Origin: Syngnathus acus
Lineage: Eukaryota > Chordata > Actinopteri > Syngnathiformes > Syngnathidae
Direction: 5' to 3'
DNA length: 64,000 bases
NCBI RefSeq assembly: GCF_901709675.1
Contig: NC_051095.1
Location: 25,428,456 to 25,492,455, forward strand
Below the pieces are notes generated by a model. That model was not told where the DNA came from and did not search any database. It saw nothing but the letters and a program-made list of their open reading frames with translations. Positions 1-56,378 of the stretch are shown here, one piece after another. The stretch's first letter is position 1. Every line of letters begins with the position of its first letter. Position numbers and translations under genes: made by a program.

Positions 1-1631
1 CTCAGAGTCCCCAGGCCCTGCTTCCAAAATGGAAGGCGTGTCGGTGGAATTGAGGAGGTCTTCGAAGTATTCTCCCCACCGACACACGACGTCCCGAGTC
101 GAGGTCAGCAGGACGCCATCTCCACTGTAAACAGTGTTGACGTTGCACTGCTTCCCCCTCCTGAGACGCCGGATGGTGGACCAGAATTTCCTCGAAGCCG
201 TCCGGAAGTCATTCTCCATGGCCTCGCCGAACTCCTCCCACGCCCGGGTTTTTGCCTCAGCAACCGCCGAAGCCGCGTTCCGCTTGGCCATCCGGTACCT
301 GTCAGCTGCCTCCGGAGTCCCGCAGGCCAAAACGGCCCGATAGGACTCCTTCTTCAGCTTGACGGCATCCCTTACCGCCGGTGTCCACCAGCGGGTTCGG
401 GGATTGCCGCCACGACAGGCACCAATGACCTTACGGCCACAGCTCCGGTCGGCCGCCTCAACAATGGAGGCGCGGAACAAGGTCCACTCGGACTCAATGT
501 CCCCCGCCTCCCCCGGGACGTGGGAAAAGCTCTGCCGGAGGTGGGAGTTGAAGCTCTTCCTGACAGGGGATTCCGCCAGACGTTCCCAGCAGACCCTCAC
601 AGAACGTTTGGGTCTGCCAGGTCGGACCGGCATCTTCCCCCACCATCGGAGCCAACCCACCACCAGGTGGTGATCAGTTGACAGCTCCGCCCCTCTCTTC
701 GCCCGAGTGTCCAAAACATGCGGCCGCAAATCCGATGACACGACTACAAAGTCGATCATCGAACTGCGGCCTAGGGTGTCCTGGTGCCAAGTGCACACAT
801 GGACACCCTTATGTTTGAACATGGTGTTCATTATTGAAAATCCGTGTCGAGCACAGAAGTCCAACAATAGAACACCGCTCGGGTTCAGATCGGGGGGGCC
901 GTTCCTCCCAATCACGCCCTTCCAGGTCTCACTGTCATTGCCCACGTGAGCATTGAAGTCACCCAGTAGAACGACGGAGTCCCCAGAAGGAGCGCTCTCC
1001 AGCACTTCCTCCAGGGACTCCAAGAAGGGTGGGTACTCTGAGCTGCCGTTTGGTGCATAGACACAAACAACAGTCAGGACCCGTCCCCCCACCCGAAGGC
1101 GGAGGGAGGCTACCCTCTCGTTCACCGGGGTGAACCCCAATGTGCAGGCGCCCAGCCGGGGGGCAATAAGTATACCCACACCTGCCCGACGCCTCTCACC
1201 GTGGGCAACTCCAGAGTGGAAGAGAGTCCAGCCCCTCTCGAGAGGGCTTGTACCGGAACCCAAACTGTGCGTGGAGGCAAGTCCGACTATATCTAGTCGG
1301 ACCTTTTCTGCCTCGCACACCAGCTCGGGCTCCTTTCCAGCCAGAGAGGTGACATTCCATGTCCCAAGAGCCAGCTTCTGCAGCCGGGGATCAGACCGCC
1401 AAGGTCCCTGCCTTTGGCCGCCGCCCAGCTTGCAATGCACCCGACCCCTTTGGCCCCTCCCACAGGTGGTGAGCCCATGGGAAGGGGGACCCACGTTTCC
1501 TTTTCGGGCTGAGCCCGGCCGGGCCCCATGGGCGAAGGCCCGGCCACCAGACGCTCGCCTTCGAGCCCCGCCTCCAGGCCTGGCTCCAGAGGGGGGCCCC
1601 GGTGACCCGCGTCCGGGCGAGGGAAAACGTG
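1..1631 (-). mobile_element. Rex3-like RTE LINE, copy A (5' part, runs off the left edge)
   Basis: Read on the minus strand this is the 5' half of a non-LTR retrotransposon: 5' leader near 1500-1631, then the apurinic-type endonuclease, then the linker before the reverse transcriptase, which lies beyond base 1. Short endonuclease motifs are readable on the complement (WNVTSL near 1340-1360, [10 protein letters not shown] near 930-960). It aligns along its length with the copies at 18696-20897, 13776-16751 and 35666-38956. The frames are broken by substitutions and single-base indels, so it is dead. The RTE/Rex3 assignment rests on the endonuclease-RT layout plus the GATG-repeat 3' tails of the sibling copies. 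Confidence 0.85.
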
Positions 1632-1945
1632 ATCCTAAATGGGAATGGAATCACGGCCACTTGCCGTTGACTTGGCACAATGTACAGTACGCTACTTTCG
1701 TACACTGAAAACATTTATTTATGAAATTATTCTATTATCATGTCTCCAAAAGACCACTCTTGAGTTTTTTTCACTGGATGAATGTGAAAAAAATAAAAAA
1801 AAAACGCTTGGAACATATTACACGAGCAGCTTTTCCAAAATGTTTGTATTTATATACTAGCTGTTTTTTTTTTTTTTTCCCTTCCCCCCCAAAAAGACCT
1901 TCATCCCATACTGTTTTTTTTTTTTTTTTGGTGGGGTGAATGTAA
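1632..1945. other. A/T-rich spacer, no gene seen
   Basis: Between the 5' end of Rex3 copy A and the BEL/Pao element. It has two long T-runs (about 1863-1880 and 1914-1929) and no convincing exon or terminal repeat. Confidence 0.5.
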
Positions 1946-2374
1946 TGTCAGGCAATTTAACTAACTAACTATGAATTAGTGAATCATTATTTATATATTT
2001 ATTACACATTGACTATGGCCACAATAGGGCGACAGGAGACCGGCTAACCAACATGACGTTAGCTTTCCCAACAGATCGTCTAACATCACAGGAAACTATA
2101 ATTTCAGAACTCAAAAGATGTATTTCGATACATAACTTCAAACAAAGGTATATACCAACGATGCCTTGTATAACACAAAATGTAGGCAGTAGTTTCGCCG
2201 AACTGCAGGAGAGAATAGAACAAGCAGCGTTTGCTTTCAACACCGTGCTGAAACGTGTGCTTACTGCCCCGGTTACTTCCTGATTCTAGTCACGTGACCT
2301 ACTCTTAAAGGGCCAGTAAACTTTTACTAGAGTATCGTAACAATGATCACAGACTACAAAACAAAGACATGACA
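1946..2374 (-). repeat. BEL/Pao 3' LTR
   Basis: Direct repeat of 8870-9295, closely similar over about 400 bp. On the plus strand it starts TGTC and ends GACA. The outermost 30 bp differ between the two LTRs. It contains a short open frame (2053-2283) that is only LTR sequence. Confidence 0.85.
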
Positions 2375-2423
2375 CTCCCCGTCTGGCATTTTGCCACAAC
2401 CTTAAAGGTCCATTAAACAGTTC

Positions 2424-3558
2424 TTACTGTTTCTTATCAGGGGCAAGAAGGAGGACCGTCTCGGAGATGGGACGCTGGTACAGTTTTGTCCCGTCTGTCT
2501 TGGAGACCTTGACCTCGACTTTACGTACCATGCCATCGTTGCTGGGGAAGACCTGAGTAATCAGTCCCAGAGGCCACTCGTTTCTCACGAGCTGATTGTC
2601 TTTGAGAAGGACAATGCTCCCAGGCTGAATGTCTGGGGTGAGAGCCTGCCACTTCTGTCGCGGCTGAAGTGATGCGAGGTATTGCTTCTTCCATCTATCC
2701 CAGAACGTTTGGGCCAGATGTTGGACTTGGCGCCACTGGGACTTGTCGAGGTCTTTGATCCACTCACCGACTGGGGCTGAAAGTACACTCACCTTCTGGG
2801 TGAGAAGGGTTGCTGGAGTAAGAATGAAAGGATCGTCCGGGTCAGTAGACACTGGAATCAGAGGTTTGGCGTTGATGATCGCAGCGACCTCTGCTATCAG
2901 TGTGGAGAGTGCTTCGTGGCTGAGTCTCGAAGTTGCAAGTTGGAGGATCACTGAGTCCAGGATCTTTCGTGCTACTCCAATCATCCTCTCCCATGAACCA
3001 CCCATGTGAGAGGTGTGTGGAACGTTGAACTTCCATGCACATCCTTGGTCCAGGAGGAACTTCTCGACCGAAGCGTTGTCGACGTTCGAGGGGATCTTCG
3101 GCTCTTTACAAGCGCCGACAAAATTGGTTCCTCGATCGTAACGGATGAGCTTCACAGGGCCCCTGACGGCAAGGAAACGCCGGAGGGAGTTGATGAAGCT
3201 TGAGGTGTCTAAGGATTCAATGACTTCGATGTGGACGGCTCGTACACTCATGCACATAAATAACACTGCCCACTGCTTACTGTGAGCGAGGCCACCTCTT
3301 GTACGGCGTGAAGATACGGTCCATGGTCCGAACACATCAATGCCCATGTTTGTGAATGGTAGAGAGGCGGTCCGGCGGATGGTCGGCCATCTTCTCTGTT
3401 TGGGGGGTGCCACGCAGTTTGCGACATGTGACACACCCGTGGATCATGCTGCTCACACGCCTTTTGCTGCCACTTATCCAGAAACCGGCGGCCCGCACAG
3501 CGCCCTCAGTGAACAGTCGTCCCTGATGTTTTGTCTTCTCATGGTGGTGTCGAACCAA
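2424..3558 (-). CDS. BEL/Pao integrase with DUF5641-like C-terminus (fragment)
   Basis: Catalyses integration of element cDNA. On the minus strand an N-terminal HHCC zinc-binding part is readable in the frame ending near 3337 (HHHEKTKHQGR followed by CVTCRKL). The core is an open frame at 3434-2424 of 336 residues. Its D-D-E catalytic residues are visible as GIDVFGPW, then LIRYDRGTNF, then GGSWERMIG. The C-terminal 100 residues (WPLGLITQVFPSNDG and following) match the DUF5641 region of Pao integrases. A frameshift separates the zinc-binding part from the core. Relic of the surrounding element. Confidence 0.85.
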
Positions 3559-3829
3559 GAGCGTTGCTATGTGATGTTTGCCAGGTGTGAGACCAACAGC
3601 GTCGATGAAGGAATCTAAGGTTTTGAGAGGGCTGTCTTTAGAAAGTTTCTCCTTCTTTCGCAGACAGGCGTACTCATGAGGGTAGATCTCCTCTTGAACT
3701 GCCCGGATGATGGTTCTTTTAGACTGAGAGAGTTCGTCGATTGAGATTGTTGCGTGGCAGTGATGCCAACCTTTGCAGCCACTAGCTTCGGTTGTAGAAC
3801 TCTTCTAGAAACAACGAGCAACATGGGTT

Positions 3830-4803
3830 AGGCGAGCTATGGCGTGGGTCAACGATGTCCAACTTGAAAACTTGGAGAAGCGCTGAGACCCGAGTTGTTT
3901 GCTCAACATGGTTGTGCTCATAGTCGACACTAGGGGACGGATGTCTGGATCTGATGAAGGATTCACCAGCTCAAAGGAGTCTTCTTCAGGCTGGACCTTA
4001 AGGGCTGCTTCAGGAACGCAGGTCCAGACAGCCAGCTAGAGTCTGAGAGACATGCAGCAGTAACGGACCTCGTGGCGATATCTGAAGGATTCAGTTCCGT
4101 AGACACGTGCTGCCACTGCTCGGGCGAGAGGACCTCCTTATCCGCAGGACTCGGTTACTCAAGGATGAGAATCTTCTGCGGATCTGCGGATTTCCGTTAT
4201 TTTTTCCGTCGGGAGGATCATTTTCGTGAATCGTGTAGATCCGTTGAGATATGGGGGGGACAAGTAGTACGGGATCAGGAACTGCTTCAGATGGGCATGG
4301 CTCGAGAGCAGCGTCATCTTACAACGCGGAATACAAAGACGCTCTTAAAGCAATGCGACAGTGAGCGCCCGGCGCGCTGCGGTTGCGCGATCGGACTGAA
4401 TTAAGCTCCCTGCGCACTGAGGTCCACTTAAATTTTGGAAAGGACATCAGGACTTTAAAAATATTTTCTATATTTCAGCGACGGCTCTGTCACAATAATG
4501 TGATCAGCGCGGTGCAGTTGCGCGTTCGGCGGTGTGCTGCAGTTGCGCGATCGGACAAAAATGCGCAAATGAAAAAAATGCTTAAAAAAGTCTTGGAACG
4601 GATTAAAAAAAATCCATTATTTGTAATGGGAAAAATAGATTCGTAATTCGACCGATTCGCTTCTTGAACCGCCTTCTGGAACGGGTTGTGGTCGAAAACC
4701 GATGCTTGACTGTATTATATTCACCTTGGTAGCCCACCAAGCAGGAATACTATTTTAACAAAACTGTTGAAATTGAGCAATGAAATTAATGGTTTTGGGG
4801 TTG
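3830..4803. other. Replaced RNase H region of the BEL element
   Basis: No element coding frame persists here. From roughly 4190 to 4740 the sequence changes to A/T-rich DNA with repeated GCGCGATCGGAC-type phrases and an end resembling Tigger/pogo-type termini (GATGCTTGACTGTA near 4700). I read it as a foreign insertion or substitution, family unknown. Confidence 0.4.
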
Positions 4804-5769
4804 CTATACTGCCAAAATCCAGGGGTTTCCAAGGAGCTTTTCCCCCTGAGCCCCCTCCGGGGCGTTGCCCGTGGCCCCCTGCGGCCCAGGTCTTTGAAGT
4901 CTGTAGCGTGGTCTCGGGCTGGGAAGGCCTCCATTGTTTGAGGCGATTTTATGCAGGCGCAAGTTTGATTCTGAGAGAGTGTCTTGCGTTCTCTTGAGCA
5001 GGTCCACTGCTGCTTGCACTGTAGGGAACGACTTCAAGCCGTCATCCACATAAAAGTCCCGTTTGACAAACTGTTTGACGTCGGGGTCCCCGTTCTCTGT
5101 GCTCTGCCGGAAGCAGTAGATGGCTACCGCAAGGGAGGGACTATTCCCGAATACGTGGACCCTCATGCGGTACTCGAGAATATATTTGGATGGGCCGTTG
5201 TCCCGGAACCACAGGAACCTCAGGAAGTTGCGGTCCTCTTTCCTGACGAGGAAACAGTGGAACATTTGTTCGATGTCCGCTGTCACTGCCACGGCCTCCT
5301 TCCGGAACCTGAGAAGTACCCCGAGCAGGGTATTGTTAAGGTCGGGCCCGGTCAGCAGAACATTATTCAGTGAGACTCCTCCGTGCTGGGCGCTTGAGTC
5401 GAACACCACACGGATGCTGCCGGGCTTCTTTGGATGATAAACGTCGAAGGTTGGAAAGTACCAACGTTCTTCGTCCTCCTTCAGAGGAGGGGCCACTTCT
5501 GCGTGTTTGTTCCGAAAGACCTTCTCCATGAAGGTGAGGAAATGCTGTTTCATCGCTGGTTTCCTTTCAAGACTCCGTCTCAGTGATGAAAGTCGATTTG
5601 TGGCCTGGACTTTGTTGTCAGGGAGGCGACGCCTTGGTGACTTAAATGGAAGCGGGGCCACCCAGCTATTATCTTTGTCTTTCTTTAGGTTCCTTTCCAT
5701 GATGTTCAGGAACGAGAGGTCGTCAATGGAGGGAGCCACCTTATTATCATCCTTTGTTTGTTGAAACAC
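4804..5769 (-). CDS. BEL/Pao reverse transcriptase fragment
   Basis: An open minus-strand frame of 321 residues. RT palm motifs are present in order: SIRVVFDSSAQ (motif A approach), AVTADIEQMFHCF (first catalytic aspartate) and DFYVDDGLKS (the YVDD catalytic pair used by Pao-type RTs). After HKIASNN the frame slips into a low-quality tail, so the last 50 residues are not RT. The protease and RT were presumably one polyprotein; here stops separate them. Confidence 0.85.
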   Translation of the reverse strand: MFQQTKDDNKVAPSIDDLSFLNIMERNLKKDKDNSWVAPLPFKSPRRRLPDNKVQATNRLSSLRRSLERKPAMKQHFLTFMEKVFRNKHAEVAPPLKEDEERWYFPTFDVYHPKKPGSIRVVFDSSAQHGGVSLNNVLLTGPDLNNTLLGVLLRFRKEAVAVTADIEQMFHCFLVRKEDRNFLRFLWFRDNGPSKYILEYRMRVHVFGNSPSLAVAIYCFRQSTENGDPDVKQFVKRDFYVDDGLKSFPTVQAAVDLLKRTQDTLSESNLRLHKIASNNGGLPSPRPRYRLQRPGPQGATGNAPEGAQGEKLLGNPWILAV

Positions 5770-5989
5770 TGTAGAACCCAGCTGGTCGGTTTCTCTGTTG
5801 CAGGTAAGTTTCTCTGTCGACTGTAGCTTAGGATGATCGGAGCTTGGAATTGACTGTACCTCTCTTTCACCTGAAGGACGTTCGGGCAGGGTTCGAAGAT
5901 GGAGGGGCGTTTCTGCTCTGTAGTCCTGGTCTACAGGGCGTTTATGGTGTCAGGGTTGTGAACCCCTCCCAAACACACATTTCCGACGA

Positions 5990-6964
5990 TCACCCATCCA
6001 AGGTCGAGTTTCTGGGCGAATGAAGCATCTCTTGGACCGTGCACCTGCTCACGGACTTTATGGGCCGTGATGAATTCTCGCCCAAGGGAAGCATTATGGG
6101 GGTGCTCTGTTCAAGTTCTGGGATGAGATGAGCGATTGGTTTCAGGTGTGGGTGGTTGGATGCAGCATTCGGAGTTGGTATCTCGGATCTGTTGTTTGGG
6201 ATGTCGTTGCATTCTACAAGGCTTGGTAGGGGAAGCCTAACTTTGCCGTTCATGGATTTGATTTGGTGGCCCGAAGCTCTTCTCCCAATGGTTTCTGTCA
6301 CTCCAGAGCATGTGCGGAGAGAGTATGGAGAAGGGGGTCCTTGGACATTGAAGGTGTCGAAGAACTCGGAACGAGCCAAGAATCTGTTGCTGTGTTCATC
6401 GATGATTGCGTAGACCTTTGTCGCTTTCTCACGATGGTTGACAGGGTAGATCCTGACAAGGCAGATTTTAGAGCATGATCTGTCACTCTGATCGCCACCG
6501 CAGACATCATCGGTGCAATTGCTTGTGACCTCCGATGGAGCTGTAGGGGCTGGCTCCCCGCCATGCTCTGTAGTGGGGGCTGGCTCCCTGGTCTGCGATA
6601 CTGGTCCAGGGTGAAGTGCAGAGTCATGTTTCTCACTCCCGCATTCAATACATGTGGCTGTGTACTTGCAGTCCTGGGCCATGTGCTTAGTAGACGTGCA
6701 ACATTTAAAGCAGATTCTGTGCTCTTTCAGGAACGCTCTCCTCTCCTCTATGGGTTTCTCCCGGAAAGCCCGATATTTCCTTAACAGGTGGGGCTTTTTG
6801 TGAATAGGGCACTGACGATCGGGGTTCTTGGCTCCAGCGCTGCGTTCCGTAGCACTGACGTCTGTCTTGTGGACTGACTGAGATCTCCCTTTGTCTGTGC
6901 ATTTTCGTGTTCTTGCTTGGTTCAGGAATGTCCGTTTGGCTAATGGGCTTGAAGCTCGGGTCAT
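5990..6964 (-). CDS. BEL/Pao zinc knuckles and aspartic protease (fragment)
   Basis: A minus-strand frame of 324 residues. Residues about 80-120 hold cysteine knuckles (CFKCCTSTKHMAQDC, then CIECGSEKHDSALH), the nucleic-acid-binding end of gag. A Pao-type (DUF1758-like) protease segment follows around AIIDEHSNRFLARSEFF. Vertebrate BEL copies often show IID-x-x-SN here rather than D-S/T-G. The frame overlaps the gag core frame (7805-6705), implying a frameshift. Confidence 0.75.
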   Translation of the reverse strand: MTRASSPLAKRTFLNQARTRKCTDKGRSQSVHKTDVSATERSAGAKNPDRQCPIHKKPHLLRKYRAFREKPIEERRAFLKEHRICFKCCTSTKHMAQDCKYTATCIECGSEKHDSALHPGPVSQTREPAPTTEHGGEPAPTAPSEVTSNCTDDVCGGDQSDRSCSKICLVRIYPVNHREKATKVYAIIDEHSNRFLARSEFFDTFNVQGPPSPYSLRTCSGVTETIGRRASGHQIKSMNGKVRLPLPSLVECNDIPNNRSEIPTPNAASNHPHLKPIAHLIPELEQSTPIMLPLGENSSRPIKSVSRCTVQEMLHSPRNSTLDG

Positions 6965-7805
6965 TCATGATTTTAGCCTGATGGAAGATGAAGTCCACGA
7001 AAATTCCGAAGGGGGGGAATGAAACTCCATAACGTTCTTTGTAGCTGAATCCAATAGTCCGCCACTTCTCTTGCAGGCTAAAGGACAGCCTTTGAACCAG
7101 GGGACTTATTCCTCTGGCTGTGTCTAGGTACTGAAGGCCTGGAAGGGTTCCGTCTGCCTTGGCTGCTCTTAATTCCATTAAGAGGTCACTGAGCTCATGG
7201 AGCTTTTCACAGTCTTTGTTGGTGATTTTTGGGAAATTGTTGATGCGTTGGAAGAGAGCCTCTTCGACTACTTCAGGGGCTCCGTAGCATGCGTCCAGTC
7301 TGTCCCATGTCATCTGGAGTCCTCGTTGGGGGTGATTGCCATTGACATCCCTGATACGTTTTGCATGCTCTCCCGACTCTTTCCCGAGGCACTTGACCAG
7401 TAGATCCATCTCCTCGCTGGGAGTGAGATTGAGTCCTCTCACTGCGTTTTGAAAGGACAGTCGCCAAGCTCTGTAGCTTGCAGGCTTGTCGTTGAATGGA
7501 GTCATACCTGTAGTGACCAGCTCGCGACAGGCGAAATATCTGACGTCGTTGATACCTGATTGGTCGTGCTGGTTGCTTTGAGGTGTGTAGTTGGGCACGG
7601 TAGGACGTGATGGACCCCGGTATCTGGATGTAGCTGTATATGTGCCCTGATGGCCCTGTGTATCTCTTGGAATAATAGATGTGATAGGGGCATGTTGTTG
7701 TGGCCAATGAGCTGGTAATCTGTTCGCTGGTGTATAGGTGAGGTTGGCATCGGCCGGACCATTCTCTGATATGAGCCGTGGAGCTGTAATAGAGTTACCT
7801 GGCAC
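6705..7805 (-). CDS. BEL/Pao gag core (DUF1759-like)
   Basis: An open minus-strand frame of 366 residues. The stretch FNDKPASYRAWRLSFQNAV through ERYGVSFPPFGIFVDFI is the helical gag core typical of Pao elements (DUF1759-like). The N-terminal third is low complexity. It sits directly downstream of the coiled gag leader in the minus direction, and together they are one broken gag gene. Confidence 0.75.
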   Translation of the reverse strand: MPGNSITAPRLISENGPADANLTYTPANRLPAHWPQQHAPITSIIPRDTQGHQGTYTATSRYRGPSRPTVPNYTPQSNQHDQSGINDVRYFACRELVTTGMTPFNDKPASYRAWRLSFQNAVRGLNLTPSEEMDLLVKCLGKESGEHAKRIRDVNGNHPQRGLQMTWDRLDACYGAPEVVEEALFQRINNFPKITNKDCEKLHELSDLLMELRAAKADGTLPGLQYLDTARGISPLVQRLSFSLQEKWRTIGFSYKERYGVSFPPFGIFVDFIFHQAKIMNDPSFKPISQTDIPEPSKNTKMHRQREISVSPQDRRQCYGTQRWSQEPRSSVPYSQKAPPVKEISGFPGETHRGEESVPERAQNLL

Positions 7806-7830
7806 AGTATCTGCACGTAGATATGAATCG

Positions 7831-8508
7831 TCACCTTGCGGGGGAAGATAAGGTGCTGATGCAGACTCTACGTGTAGCCATCTTGCCTCGTCGTGAGTGT
7901 AGATGTGGTGCCATTGTTGGCTCTGTGAATCGCTGTCCAGGCTCGTCTTGAGAAAATGGTTGTGATGCCAAGGTTAGCTGAGTACGTAGCTGAACAGGCT
8001 CATCCTGGGAGAGTACATGTGGCGGCGCTGGGGGCTCTGTGTATAGCTGGTTAGTGTCATCCTGAGTGAGAAGGTGCGGAGGCGGGTTGGATAATACGTT
8101 TAGCAGGTCAGTTTCGGTAAGAGCGTATTCTTCCAGCGCGGCGGTTGAATGCTCCTTGGACTGCTGAGCGACATATTCTCTGGTCCGTTCCAGTGGGTTA
8201 AAGGGATTCTCATCAAGTTGAATCTTCCTGCTACCTCGCTCACTACCGTTGATGCTAGCCGCTGCTTCTAGAGCCTCTGCTTTGGCCTCAGCCGCAGCCA
8301 CGTTTTTCTCTAATGATAGCTTCTCCATGCGTGCCTCTAATTGTGCCTTTTCCATTTTCAGAATCATTTCTTTATCTGTGAAGGAAAGGAGTACTTTCGC
8401 TGCCTCGGCTTCGGCGCGGGCCATGGCAGCAACATTGCCAGAGGATGCTTTTGTAGAACATGATTTGTAAGATTTAGACTTCAGTGACTGTTCTTTTTGT
8501 CCATCCAT
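7831..8508 (-). CDS. BEL/Pao gag N-terminus, coiled-coil
   Basis: A 225-residue minus-strand frame starting at ATG 8508, about 360 bp inside the 5' LTR. Residues about 30-95 form an alanine/glutamate/lysine-rich heptad region (AKVLLSFTDKEMILKMEKAQ and on), a likely coiled coil. A proline/glutamine-rich part with a decayed tandem phrase (LTQDD, LSQDE, FSQDE) follows. Its position makes it the start of gag. Confidence 0.7.
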   Translation of the reverse strand: MDGQKEQSLKSKSYKSCSTKASSGNVAAMARAEAEAAKVLLSFTDKEMILKMEKAQLEARMEKLSLEKNVAAAEAKAEALEAAASINGSERGSRKIQLDENPFNPLERTREYVAQQSKEHSTAALEEYALTETDLLNVLSNPPPHLLTQDDTNQLYTEPPAPPHVLSQDEPVQLRTQLTLASQPFSQDEPGQRFTEPTMAPHLHSRRGKMATRRVCISTLSSPAR

Positions 8509-8869
8509 AGTCTGAGTTTGGCGTTTAACTTTGTTCCCTTCTGCGATGAAGACGTTTCACTATCCTGCCATCCAAATATGTTGAATATCCGAAGACAGTA
8601 AGCTCAACCACTTTCACTCATCAAGACTCTTGAAGCCCAGGTTGAAGGTTGACTCCAGGTTTAATAACAAGGGAAAGGGTGAAACTGGGGGAATACAAAC
8701 CACCTTGTATAATCAGTCATATGAACTAAATGAATTAAATCAATATGAAATCTCAATGATGCCTTTAACATTCACAATATGAAATATGTATCATGTGACT
8801 GTAACAAACGAACTGTTATCTTATGAATCACTGTATAGTAACACAATCACTGTGTTTATTAATTGTATT

Positions 8870-9295
8870 TGTCTGTTTAAACTATGAATTAGTGAATCAT
8901 TATTTATATATTTATTACACATGAACACATTGACTATGGCCACTATAGGGCGACAGGAGACTGGCTAACCAACATGACGTTAGCTTTCCCAACAGATCGT
9001 CTAACATCACAGGAAACTATAATTTCAAAACTCAAAAGATGTATTTTGATACATAACTTAAAACAAAGGTACATACCAACGATGCCTTGTATAACACAAA
9101 ATGTAGGCAGTAGATTTGCCGAACTGCAGGAGAAAATGGAACAAGCAGTGTTCGCTTTCAACACCGTGCTGAAACGTATGCTTACTGCCCCGCTTACTTC
9201 CTGATTCTAGTCACGTGACCTACTCTTAAAGGGCCAGTAGATTTTTACTAGAGTATCGTAACAATGATCACAGACTATAAAACAAAGACATGACA
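8870..9295 (-). repeat. BEL/Pao 5' LTR
   Basis: Partner of 1946-2374. The minus-strand start TGTCATG lies at 9295, 24 bp from the last recognised host exon. Differences between the LTRs are scattered single bases, so the insertion is moderately old. Confidence 0.85.
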
Positions 9296-9318
9296 ATACT
9301 TGATAGTACCCAACTCAC

Positions 9319-54526
<45,208 letters not shown>

Positions 54527-54719
54527 CTAAAGGGAGCAAATACAAAAAAGAAATAAGGAAGTAAATGATTGGCAAATAAAGGTTAAGTAAAGGCTTCTGC
54601 AATAAAGTTGTTTTTCGAAATACCAATATGCTGGTCCTATTCTATTTAAACAGCGGTAGGCCTCTTTATTGTTTATTAAACATTGTACAGAAATAAACAT
54701 TGCTGTGTGAAGGCTGAGG

Positions 54720-54985
54720 CCTACTCAGACTACTACTAGTACTAAATAATACTATCATTACTTTTGGTAATACTACTAAGTCAGCAGCTAAATACTATTA
54801 CGATTACAAATACTGCTACAACTACAACTATAAATACTACAACTACTATAGTAATACAAAACTATATAATATATATTATATATATATACTATATAATACT
54901 ACAGAACTTGGTATACTAAGTACTACTAATATTAAGTACTACTGCTGATATTAAGTACTACTATTACAACGTACTACTACTACTG
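54720..54985. repeat. Degenerate TAC/ACT trinucleotide tract
   Basis: Imperfect ACT/TAC repeats with an AT-rich core. The same tract resumes at about 56171-56230, 59700-59772 and 61084-61140, so it was one tract later split by insertions. Confidence 0.8.
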
Positions 54986-56170
54986 CAGTAAAACCTCTTG
55001 AGAACGTCTCAACTTACAAACTTTGTGAGACACAAACTGGAGGCCCAAGATTTTTTTTGCCTTATCTTACGAATGAAATTTGATTTCCGAAGTTGATCAA
55101 TTTAAAAAATGACCCGTGAGGTGACTGAGTAATTTATTTTTATCTCCACCCTTCGCTCAGCCACTTCCTGTGTTCGTCTCGGCGTGTCAGCATACTGTAT
55201 TGATAAGTTCCTTCGTAGTTTGTCATGAGGTTTTGTAATACCGTGTTTTTCCATGCGTAATGCGCCCCCGTACATAATACGCACCCTAAAAATGGCATGT
55301 CGACGCTGGAAAAAAGCCTGTACCCATGTATAATACGCACCCAAATTTTGACTCTTACTTAAGTCCGTAAACGTAAAACTATTTCAGAAAAAAGATCATC
55401 TTTGGGAACAACCGGATGTTATTCTGCCGGTCAGTATCACTGCGCATGCGGTAGCAAACTCGATAGCGAAGAAATGTTTCGGATTTGTGTAGGGTACATT
55501 GTGACAGCAAACGAGCAGGTGATCGAGCAAGCGTCTGATACGAGAGCATTGTGTTCGTATGGAGCGTGTTTGAAGTGAACAGCAGAGAAGAAAGGAACAA
55601 GGCAAAGTGTTGTGAAATTAAATATTACCTGTAATACGCATTTTGTTATTTGCTGATTGAAACTGCTAATTAAACTGTGAATTGAAACGAATAGGTAGAG
55701 AACTGAACTCTCGCTCTTTATATAGCTGACGTGTCTTCCGCATCCGTTCTGCGCATACTGTAATGGCGGCCTCCATATGATATCCGGTCTGCGATGGAGA
55801 TTAAAAAACAAACAATATTTGACAATAACACACCATCAAGGATTGCATCATCGCATCAAACGATGTGTCGTCAATTATGAATTTTACTGACTAAGTGTGT
55901 TGGGCAGGATGGCTGAATGCGATGCGCGATTGACAACAAACAAGAAGAAAGGTGTGATTTCAAGTTTTATTTCGAGGGAGATTTTCTTCAAAAATTGTTG
56001 TACCAATGCATAATGCGCACCCCAGATTTTAGGACAATAAATTAGTTAGATTTTGCGCATTATGCATGGAAAAACACGGTAATCGCTTGGGGGGAATCAC
56101 TTCTTACAAACCTTTCTACCTACGAACCCAATCACGGAACAAATTAAGTTCCTAAGTAGCGATTTTACTG
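54986..56170. mobile_element. Tigger-like element hosting MITE family 2, copy B
   Basis: Left CAGTAAAACCTCTTGAGAAC, right AGTAGCGATTTTACTG. The element's own DNA is 54986-55238 and 56082-56170; the rest is the nested MITE. Inserted in the trinucleotide tract. Confidence 0.65.
55239..56081. mobile_element. MITE family 2, copy B
   Basis: Ends TACCGTGTTTTTCCATGCG and CGCATTATGCATGG to AACACGGTA. Nearly collinear with 22252-23074, with few differences, so recently active. Confidence 0.8.
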
Positions 56171-56299
56171 TACTATTCCTCCTACTACTACTACATCTAT
56201 ACTATTTCTACTACTAAGTACTACTTTTACGTACTATTAAAACAGCTAAGCCTCGATTTTACGCGCTTTGATTCTACATTGATTCCGGTAATTTTTTAT

Positions 56300-56378
56300 G
56301 CTATTTTATGTCTGTACGGCGACCTTGAGTGCCTTGAAAAGCGCCTTATAAATAAAATGTATTATTAGTATTATTATG
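56300..56378 (+). mobile_element. LINE-type 3' tail fragment
   Basis: GGCGACCTTGAGTGCC then TTGAAAAGCGCCTTATAAAT and (ATT)n: a common fish LINE 3' end. No coding part. Confidence 0.5.

Larger units (their letters stand above)
1946..9295 (-). mobile_element. BEL/Pao LTR retrotransposon, complete outline but decayed
   Basis: Two direct repeats of about 426-429 bp (1946-2374 and 8870-9295) flank a minus-strand gag-protease-RT-integrase region. The order from the 5' LTR is gag coiled region, gag core, zinc knuckles, aspartic protease, reverse transcriptase, then integrase with a DUF5641-like tail, which is the BEL/Pao order. A purine-rich stretch (GACGGGGAG on the complement, 2375-2383) abuts the 3' LTR as a polypurine tract should. 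The RNase H region between RT and integrase (about 3830-4800) is lost or replaced by unrelated sequence. Flanking pentamers (TGTAA left, ATACT right) do not match, so no target duplication is visible and one end may be rearranged. Confidence 0.85.

Noticed and set aside
1946-1950. Matching target duplication for the BEL/Pao element
   Set aside because: The flanks TGTAA and ATACT do not agree, so I do not claim one.
55396-55811. Minus-strand frames of 69-124 residues repeated at 22391-22686 and 61418-61885
   Set aside because: Their recurrence is due to MITE family 2 copies, not to a gene family.
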